From: Chitinophagaceae bacterium
Lineage (GTDB): Bacteria; Bacteroidota; Bacteroidia; Chitinophagales; Chitinophagaceae
DNA length: 5,951 nt
Assembly: GCA_021323155.1 (NCBI GenBank)
Contig: JAJTCI010000158.1
Span: 1-5,951, forward strand
Direction: 5' to 3'
The translations under genes were made by a program, and so were the position numbers. The first letter of the stretch is position 1; the number at the start of each line of letters is the position of its first letter. Below are positions 1 to 4,432 of this stretch, in pieces. The notes beneath the pieces are model-generated. The model ran no database searches. It was not told where the DNA came from and saw only the letters and a list, made by a program, of their open reading frames with translations.

Positions 1-603
1 CTGTAAATCATTCTCACGGTAATATACATCCTGGACCATGCTGCCATCCATATCGGTTTTGGACGTAGGGATTCCCAGCACATTTGCCAGCAGATGCAGG
101 CTCACATAGTTCTTGTAATCGCCGAACTTCCACCATTGCATCGTGTCCAGCATCCTCAGTTCCCAGGGCTTTTTGTCATTAAGTTGTAAACAAGCGGGCA
201 GCGGGAGGCTGTTAATTAACATGCGCCTGCATATGTAGGGAATATCGAATTCCCGGATGTTGTGGCCGGCGAATACGATTTCCTTTCGACTCGAACAAAA
301 TTTATCACACAATTCAGTAAAGGATTTTAACAACTCTGTTTCATTATTGTTAGAAATACTTTTAATGCGTAAGCAACACTTTTTATCTTCGTTCTCGTAG
401 AAGAAGGCAGTGGAGATACAAACGATCTTTCCGAATTCAGCCAGGATACCGGCCCTGAGGCGATAGCTATCGGCAGGTAGGATAGTTTCTGGCATGGTTT
501 TCGAAATTTTGTCGACCCAGAGAGACTGCCACTCCTTTGAGAGCTCTTCAAAGTGGGGTGATTGGGGAACAGTTTCGATGTCCAATATCAACAGATCTGT
601 CAT
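1..603 (-). CDS. Predicted 3'-5' exonuclease, PolB-like DEDD family (partial, C-terminus off the left edge)
   Basis: The visible part is 201 residues, from ATG at 603-601 to the window edge with no stop. Exo I is seen in LLILDIETVP (Asp8, Glu10) and Exo II in FAGHNIREFDIPYI (Asn115, Phe119, Asp120). These are the metal-binding residues of DEDD exonucleases. The stretch WELRMLDTMQWWKFGD (about 147-162) and the closing QDVYYREND fit the predicted exonucleases related to the exonuclease domain of DNA polymerase B (Pfam DNA_pol_B_exo2). The Exo III motif with the last catalytic Asp should follow just past the edge and cannot be checked. By family, it would remove 3' nucleotides from DNA or RNA in the cytoplasm; the true substrate is not known from sequence. 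There is no polymerase domain in the visible part. The start is set by DIET lying eight residues from the Met, the normal N-terminal position. No Shine-Dalgarno is visible. It is divergent from the gene at 657, with 53 bases between. Confidence 0.85.
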   Translation of the reverse strand, partial: MTDLLILDIETVPQSPHFEELSKEWQSLWVDKISKTMPETILPADSYRLRAGILAEFGKIVCISTAFFYENEDKKCCLRIKSISNNNETELLKSFTELCDKFCSSRKEIVFAGHNIREFDIPYICRRMLINSLPLPACLQLNDKKPWELRMLDTMQWWKFGDYKNYVSLHLLANVLGIPTSKTDMDGSMVQDVYYRENDLQ

Positions 604-656
604 TGGTAAAAGGTTTAGGTTACAATAAAATTAGATCAATTTAAAAAATAACAGTC
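604..656. promoter_or_regulatory. Short divergent intergenic region (exonuclease / coiled-coil membrane protein)
   Basis: These 53 AT-rich bases must hold the start signals of two divergent genes unless the promoters lie inside the coding regions. On the minus strand TAATTTTA (633-626) is a one-mismatch copy of the Bacteroidota -7 element TAnnTTTG, 22 bases before the exonuclease start, but no good -33 element is at the right distance. On the plus strand I see no convincing -7 element, only the A-rich run before ATG 657 that is usual where Shine-Dalgarno sequences are not used. The region is listed because of its position; the exact promoters are not resolved. Confidence 0.35.
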
Positions 657-1646
657 ATGAGCTACAATCAATATCCATCATCCGCTCCAGAGCAGCAGAA
701 CGTTTCGCAGTCCAAGTCAAACAGTAATAAGATCATAATGATCGCGCTTGTTGCGGGCCTATTACTAGCAGTCGGTTATATTATTTATGACAAGAGTAAA
801 CATAGCGAAGTGGTTGCGCAGATGCAAACACAGTTTACCAACGTAGATGAAGCCAGGAAGACACTCCAGGGTGATTTTGACGAGGCCAGCGCTAAACTCG
901 ACTCTCTCACCGGCTTGAATATCCAGATGACCGGCGCACTCGCTGAAAAGAACGCTGAGTTTGATAAGCAAAAGACCGAACTGCAGCGCAAGAAGAACGA
1001 GATTGCCTCGTTACTTCGTAAGAACAAATTAACCCAACAAGAATATGAAAAGGCGAAGGCGCTGATCGCTGAGCTGAATGGCCAGATCCAGGATTACGTC
1101 GCACAAATCGACCAGCTGAAGCAAGAGAACGCGGCACTTGTAGTGGAGCGTGATAACCTGACAACCGAAAAGCAGCAGATCCAGGAAAACCTCGTGGCAA
1201 CAGAAACGGCCAAGAAACATGTTGAAGACGTTGCATCTACCCTGCATGCTTCCAACATCACCATCGCTGCAATCAATGTCAAGGGCAGTGGAAAAGAAGT
1301 GAGCACTTCCACAGCGAAGAGAGCAGATTTAATGCGTATCGCTTTCGATATCGATGAGAACCGTATCGCACCCAGCGGAACAAAAGAAATCTTCGTAGTG
1401 GTTACAGCACCTGACGGTACCCCGGTAACGGCTGGCGAAACATTCACCACCCGTGAAGAAGGTGACAGGAAGTTCACCAGCAAAGTTAACGTGAACTACG
1501 AGCAAGGAAAGAGAATTCCGGTAAGCTTCGATTGGAAGCAGGGTGCTAAATACCAGCAGGGCGAATACCGCATCGAGATCTACCACAATGGATTTAAGAT
1601 CGGCGAAGGCAGAAAAGCCATGAAGAAAGGCGGACTGTTCAGCTAG
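657..1646 (+). CDS. Uncharacterised single-pass membrane protein with long coiled coil and beta-rich C-terminal domain
   Basis: 329 residues, complete. Residues 1-24 are polar, rich in Ser/Gln/Asn and uncleaved-looking. Residues 25-44 form one membrane helix (KIIMIALVAGLLLAVGYIIY). The following DKSK is positive, but there is also Lys before the helix, so topology is uncertain; a large periplasmic part is likeliest. Residues about 50-192 are a charged, heptad-rich coiled coil full of Lys, Glu and Gln. Residues about 198-329 alternate hydrophobic and polar residues as beta strands (for example KEIFVVVTAP, KRIPVSFDW, GEYRIEIYHNG), suggesting a beta-sandwich-like domain. There are no cysteines and no catalytic motif that I can see. 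Such coiled-coil proteins are often labelled as SMC or chromosome-partition proteins by low-complexity similarity; nothing here supports that, as there is no ATPase motif. A structural or scaffold role in the envelope is a guess. The start has an A-rich leader and no Shine-Dalgarno. A terminator follows 61 bases after the stop. Confidence 0.85.
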   Translation: MSYNQYPSSAPEQQNVSQSKSNSNKIIMIALVAGLLLAVGYIIYDKSKHSEVVAQMQTQFTNVDEARKTLQGDFDEASAKLDSLTGLNIQMTGALAEKNAEFDKQKTELQRKKNEIASLLRKNKLTQQEYEKAKALIAELNGQIQDYVAQIDQLKQENAALVVERDNLTTEKQQIQENLVATETAKKHVEDVASTLHASNITIAAINVKGSGKEVSTSTAKRADLMRIAFDIDENRIAPSGTKEIFVVVTAPDGTPVTAGETFTTREEGDRKFTSKVNVNYEQGKRIPVSFDWKQGAKYQQGEYRIEIYHNGFKIGEGRKAMKKGGLFS

Positions 1647-1707
1647 GGCCGTTGCAAGGAAATTGTTCCTATAGAAAAACCACCGTTCGTACAGACTCTA
1701 AACTTAT

Positions 1708-1732
1708 AAATCCCGCTTCGGCGGGATTTTTT
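1708..1732 (+). terminator. Rho-independent terminator with UUCG tetraloop
   Basis: The stem TCCCGC/GCGGGA (1711-1716 with 1721-1726) closes a TTCG loop through a C-G pair, the especially stable cUUCGg form. It can be lengthened by A-T pairs at the base (1708-1710 with 1727-1729). A run of six T (1727-1732) follows. It lies 61 bases after the stop of the coiled-coil protein gene and ends that transcript before the next gene. Confidence 0.9.
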
Positions 1733-1737
1733 ATGAT

Positions 1738-1750
1738 CCAGTGTAACTGG
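1738..1750. repeat. Perfect 5-bp inverted repeat upstream of the secreted-protein gene
   Basis: CCAGT-GTA-ACTGG is a perfect inverted repeat with a three-base centre. It sits 13 bases before the -7 element TAAATTTG, so it covers the place where a -33 element would lie. It could be an operator, or may be chance. It is too short and lacks the T-run to be a terminator. Confidence 0.35.
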
Positions 1751-1763
1751 CTTTTAAAACACA

Positions 1764-1771
1764 TAAATTTG
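1764..1771 (+). promoter_or_regulatory. Candidate -7 element (TAAATTTG) for the secreted-protein gene
   Basis: TAAATTTG is an exact match to the Bacteroidota -7 consensus TAnnTTTG. Only four bases (1772-1775) separate it from the ATG at 1776. With transcription usually starting a few bases past the element, the mRNA would begin at or next to the start codon. No clear TTTG -33 element is seen; the inverted repeat at 1738-1750 occupies that area. Confidence 0.55.
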
Positions 1772-1775
1772 AACG

Positions 1776-2351
1776 ATGAAGAAAGCCGCCCTGTGCACTT
1801 GCATATTACTTTCTTTACAGGGCACGGCCCAACAGCACGCTTTTAAAAACATCACCGCAAAGGATTTTTCGAAGTACAGCGCCTACTTCCTGAAAAAGCT
1901 GGCGGCGGATTCTGTGAAGCATTATATCCTGGAGGACAGTTTATTTATCGTTGGCAGTGATACCAGCTACTTCCCGACTGATATCCCCACTGGTAAGTTC
2001 ATACAACTGGTCGGGTGCCGCGACGATAATTGTTACTCTCTTCGCCTTAAAAGAATCAACTATACAACAGTGGAATATGAGCTGGCTATCACCCGGAACT
2101 GGAAACAGACCACCACAGAAGAAGGCAACATTACCCTTGGCGCCGGGTTTTACCTGGCGTCCGAGATCGACGAAGATCAAAACGGTAACGCTTATAGTTC
2201 CATCGCATACTACGGAAAGGGCAAGCAATGCTCTCTTACTGTCCGGGTTGGCAGCGCGCATGGCGCCGTACTGGTCAAACTTTCCAGGGCCTGTGCGGAT
2301 AAAAAAGAGGATATACCCCTGCATAGTTCGCCTTTGCTATGGGAGAAATAA
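1776..2351 (+). CDS. Unrecognised small secreted (periplasmic) protein with four mature cysteines
   Basis: 191 residues, complete. The first 19-20 residues (MKKAALCTCILLSLQGTAQQ) are a Sec signal peptide: positive start, hydrophobic core and likely cleavage after GTA or GTAQ. The two Cys inside the signal are not in a lipobox position followed by a mature N-terminus, so a lipoprotein is less likely. The mature part of about 170 residues is mixed alpha/beta, starting with a probable helix (ITAKDFSKYSAYFLKKLAAD) and continuing in strand-like segments. Cys81, Cys86, Cys152 and Cys173 could form two disulfides. An acidic turn DEDQNGN (132-138) resembles a calcium-loop pattern but is isolated. I do not recognise a family and assign no function. 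The start is fixed by the signal peptide. The stop lies in the A-run that is the tail of the opposite-strand terminator. The downstream yceI gene is convergent. Confidence 0.8.
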   Translation: MKKAALCTCILLSLQGTAQQHAFKNITAKDFSKYSAYFLKKLAADSVKHYILEDSLFIVGSDTSYFPTDIPTGKFIQLVGCRDDNCYSLRLKRINYTTVEYELAITRNWKQTTTEEGNITLGAGFYLASEIDEDQNGNAYSSIAYYGKGKQCSLTVRVGSAHGAVLVKLSRACADKKEDIPLHSSPLLWEK

Positions 2352-2378
2352 AAAAAGCCCTGCAATAAATGCAGGGCT
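2350..2378 (-). terminator. Rho-independent terminator of the yceI gene, in the convergent gap
   Basis: The eight-base perfect stem GCCCTGCA/TGCAGGGC (2357-2364 with 2370-2377) has a five-base loop and can gain an A-T pair (2356/2378). Read on the minus strand it is followed by seven T (complement of A2350-2356), a strong terminator 28 bases after the yceI stop. On the plus strand the hairpin is followed by TACCCC, with no T-run, so it should end plus transcription poorly. Its A-run overlaps the TAA of the plus-strand gene. Confidence 0.85.
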
Positions 2379-2405
2379 ACCCCAAAACTACACAATGAAA
2401 AATGC

Positions 2406-2981
2406 TCATTTATTTGCAAACAGGTAAACAGATACCTGGACGTCTTTCGCGACATTCGGTAAGCCATAGTTGATGCCCCATAAAGTCCGGTCAATGCTGA
2501 AGAACGCCTGGGCGAAGAATCGTTTGTCGTCCGCATTGCGGATCACGGCTGGAAAACTAACTGGTACGGAGATTCCTTTCAGGTTCAGTGATCCTTTGAT
2601 CTTCACATCGGTATCCGTGGTGTATTCCACTTCCGAAATCTCGTAGGTCGCCTCGGCAAAAGTGGATGTCTCGAAGAAATCTTTAGATTTCAAATGATCT
2701 ACAAACTTCGGCGCATCCTCACCAACCAGCTTAAGAGAATTCAGATCGATGGTGAATTTTCCGCCCGCGAGCTTTGTACCATCGAATTTTACTTCACCGC
2801 TTTTAACGGTAAACGCCCCGGTATGGTAACCGCTGGTCTTGCTACCCACCCACTCAACTTTAGAGTAGTCCGCTAATACAGCATAACTGACCAAATCTCT
2901 TTTCTCTGCTTTAGGACTAAAAGCCATGATCCCGGCACTGCCGATAAATGCAACAAGAAGCACGAAGACGATTTTTTTCAT
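2406..2981 (-). CDS. YceI family protein, secreted
   Basis: 191 residues, complete. YceI proteins are periplasmic beta-barrels with a lipocalin-like fold that bind long polyisoprenoid chains such as ubiquinone-type lipids; the physiological role is often unknown. Residues 1-20 (MKKIVFVLLVAFIGSAGIMA) are a signal peptide. The domain follows from about 34: SKVEWVGSK (40-48), GGKFTIDLNSL (73-83), the conserved HLKSKDFFE (96-104), the GSLNLKG..VPVSFP strand pair (130-144), and the family's closing block FSIDRTLWGINYG ... AKDVQVSV (161-185). Length is normal for a one-domain YceI protein. An ATG 69 bases farther upstream is in frame, but it would put a polar 23-residue extension before the signal peptide and overlap the promoter area, so I start at MKK. 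The leader is A-rich without Shine-Dalgarno. It stands alone: divergent from sucC and convergent with the 1776 gene. No cytochrome b561 partner is adjacent. Confidence 0.93.
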   Translation of the reverse strand: MKKIVFVLLVAFIGSAGIMAFSPKAEKRDLVSYAVLADYSKVEWVGSKTSGYHTGAFTVKSGEVKFDGTKLAGGKFTIDLNSLKLVGEDAPKFVDHLKSKDFFETSTFAEATYEISEVEYTTDTDVKIKGSLNLKGISVPVSFPAVIRNADDKRFFAQAFFSIDRTLWGINYGLPNVAKDVQVSVYLFANK

Positions 2982-3017
2982 ATTGATTTGTTTTATCAGG
3001 ATATCCAGACGAAGATG

Positions 3018-3051
3018 TAAAACTAGGGAAATATGTGTAGATACATACAAT
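3018..3051 (-). promoter_or_regulatory. Candidate promoter of the yceI gene
   Basis: On the minus strand TAGTTTTA (3025-3018) differs in one base from the -7 consensus TAnnTTTG. ATTG (3051-3048), 22 bases farther upstream, can serve as the -33 element (consensus TTTG). Transcription would start about 30 bases before the ATG at 2981. The fit is fair, not strong. Confidence 0.4.
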
Positions 3052-3100
3052 TTGACAGTTCTTTGACTTTTCCCGGCAGATGTTGATCAATTAAAATCAT

Positions 3101-3131
3101 TTCGATCATATTAATCACTCCTCTATCTTCG
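3101..3131 (+). promoter_or_regulatory. Candidate promoter of sucC
   Basis: TATCTTCG (3124-3131) is one base from the Bacteroidota -7 consensus TAnnTTTG. TTCG (3101-3104) lies 19 bases upstream, the usual spacing for a -33 TTTG element. The sucC ATG is 19 bases past the -7 element, giving a short leader of about 12-15 bases that contains the palindrome CGAAATTTCG (3133-3142) and no Shine-Dalgarno. Confidence 0.55.
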
Positions 3132-3150
3132 CCGAAATTTCGAACCGCTT

Positions 3151-4362
3151 ATGAATCTTCATGAATACCAGGCTAAAGAGTTGCTGAAAAAATACAATGT
3201 GCCCACGCAGGAAGGTATTGCTGTAGAATCTGTGATGGCTGCTGAAGAGGCATATCGCAATATCAAGAACCAAACGGGCAGCAATTTTGCCGTAATAAAG
3301 GCACAGATCCATGCCGGAGGCCGGGGCAAAGGCAAGATTGAAGGTTCAGAGCAACGGGGCGTAGCAGTAGCCAAAAGCCTGGAAGACGTCTCGAGCATTG
3401 CGCGGAATATACTGGGTGGCACCCTGGTAACGATCCAGACGGGCGCTGCCGGGAAGAAAGTAAATAAGATACTGGTCGCCCAGGACGTCTATTACCAGGG
3501 CCCCAATCCAACCAAGGAATTTTATCTCTCCATATTACTCGACCGCACCAAAGGACAGAATGTGATCATGTACTCCACCGAAGGCGGTATGGACATCGAG
3601 GAGGTCGCTCACAATACTCCCGAAAAGATATTCAAGGAGTGGGTGCACCCTTCCGGTGGCTTGCAGCCCTTCCAGGCAAGGAAGGTGGCGTTCAATCTTG
3701 GCTTGAGCGGCGAAGCCTTTAAGAGCTGCGTAAAATTTGTCACCAACCTGTATAACGCGTATACATCGCTGGACTGCAGCATGCTTGAGATCAATCCCCT
3801 CTTCAAGACCAGTGACGAAAAGATCATCGCGGTTGATTGCAAAATGAACCTCGACGAAAACGCGCTCATGCGCCATGCCGACCTGGCAGCGCTGCGCGAT
3901 GTGACGGAAGAAGACCCTACAGAAGTAGAAGCCGGACAGTATAATCTCAATTTCGTAAAACTCGATGGCAACGTAGGTTGCATGGTGAACGGTGCAGGCC
4001 TGGCGATGGCGACCATGGACATGATCAAGCTGAGCGGAGGTGAACCGGCCAACTTCCTCGATGTAGGCGGATCGGCGAACGCGCAAACTGTGGAAGCCGG
4101 CTTTCGCATCATCTTAAAAGATCCAAACGTAAAAGCGATCCTCATTAACATCTTCGGGGGTATCGTAAGGTGCGACCGGGTAGCTGCGGGAGTAATTGAA
4201 GCTTATAACAAATTGGGCAATATCGAAATACCGATCATTGTTCGCCTCCAGGGCACGAATGCAACGGAAGCAAAGAAGCTCATCGATGAAAGCGGGCTGA
4301 AAGTGCAATCTGCCATTTTGCTCAGCGAGGCGGCAGCCCTGGTGAAGAAAGCCGTAGCCTAA
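3151..4362 (+). CDS. sucC: Succinyl-CoA synthetase (succinate-CoA ligase) beta subunit
   Basis: 403 residues, complete, slightly longer than E. coli SucC (388). With the alpha subunit SucD it converts succinyl-CoA, phosphate and ADP or GDP to succinate, CoA and ATP or GTP in the TCA cycle, in the cytoplasm. The N-terminal ATP-grasp domain opens with MNLHEYQAKELL and has the nucleotide-binding KAQIHAGGRGKG (Lys50; Arg58). Metal ligands are expected at Asn215 (LEINPL) and Asp229 (VDCKMN). The C-terminal ligase-CoA domain has GCMVNGAGLAMATMDM (Asn280), PANFLDVGGSA, the INIFGGIVRCD loop (333-342) and VRLQGTNATEA, all conserved. Residue 20 is Gln, as in GTP-specific mammalian enzymes, while E. coli has Pro (see findings). 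The start is certain because MNLHEYQ is the standard N-terminus. sucD does not follow: a terminator begins 19 bases after the stop, so sucC is probably transcribed alone, with SucD made from elsewhere. The gene is intact, and codon use looks like that of its neighbours. Confidence 0.97.
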   Translation: MNLHEYQAKELLKKYNVPTQEGIAVESVMAAEEAYRNIKNQTGSNFAVIKAQIHAGGRGKGKIEGSEQRGVAVAKSLEDVSSIARNILGGTLVTIQTGAAGKKVNKILVAQDVYYQGPNPTKEFYLSILLDRTKGQNVIMYSTEGGMDIEEVAHNTPEKIFKEWVHPSGGLQPFQARKVAFNLGLSGEAFKSCVKFVTNLYNAYTSLDCSMLEINPLFKTSDEKIIAVDCKMNLDENALMRHADLAALRDVTEEDPTEVEAGQYNLNFVKLDGNVGCMVNGAGLAMATMDMIKLSGGEPANFLDVGGSANAQTVEAGFRIILKDPNVKAILINIFGGIVRCDRVAAGVIEAYNKLGNIEIPIIVRLQGTNATEAKKLIDESGLKVQSAILLSEAAALVKKAVA

Positions 4363-4381
4363 TCAGAAACAATAAGATTGG

Positions 4382-4411
4382 AAATCCTGGCATTCGCCGG
4401 GATTTTTTTTT
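4382..4411 (+). terminator. Rho-independent terminator of sucC
   Basis: A ten-pair stem (4382-4391 with 4396-4405, one T-G wobble) with loop ATTC is followed by a nine-base T-run (4403-4411, its first bases shared with the stem). It starts 19 bases after the sucC stop and lies only 21 bases before the next ATG. Confidence 0.9.
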
Positions 4412-4420
4412 AATATTAGG

Positions 4421-4429
4421 TATGGTTTG
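4421..4429 (+). promoter_or_regulatory. Candidate -7 element of the histidine kinase gene
   Basis: TATGGTTTG fits TA-N3-TTTG, the -7 consensus with one extra spacer base. Three bases (4430-4432) separate it from ATG 4433, so an mRNA from here would be leaderless or nearly so. Any -33 element would have to lie inside the sucC terminator. The alternative is read-through from sucC or a promoter within its 3' end. Confidence 0.4.
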
Positions 4430-4432
4430 TTC

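Noticed and set aside
907..1483. Minus-strand open frames opposite the coiled-coil gene
   Set aside because: They are Ser/Arg/Leu-rich mirror frames of Lys/Glu-rich coding sequence with no recognisable domain.
657..1646. Annotation as a chromosome segregation (SMC/ParA-like) protein
   Set aside because: Only the coiled coil suggests this. There is no Walker A, Walker B or signature motif, and the protein has a membrane helix.
1652..1846. 64-codon plus-strand open frame after the coiled-coil gene
   Set aside because: It reads through the UUCG terminator and overlaps the better-supported start at 1776; the product has no plausible features.
1951..2427. 158-codon plus-strand open frame overlapping the secreted-protein gene
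   Set aside because: It has no signal peptide or recognisable motif, runs through the terminator hairpin into the end of yceI, and competes with a frame that has a clear signal peptide and a -7 element.
2982..3050. N-terminal extension of YceI from an upstream in-frame ATG
   Set aside because: The 23 extra residues would bury the signal peptide inside the protein and cover the candidate promoter; MKK at 2981 is the natural secreted start.
3083..3103. FNR/CRP-like site (TTGAT ... ATCA) upstream of sucC
   Set aside because: The half-sites are eight bases apart instead of four, and the second half is incomplete.
3535..4151. Long minus-strand open frames (180 and 183 codons) opposite sucC
   Set aside because: They lie wholly inside a conserved enzyme gene, have compositions typical of antisense frames and show no motif.
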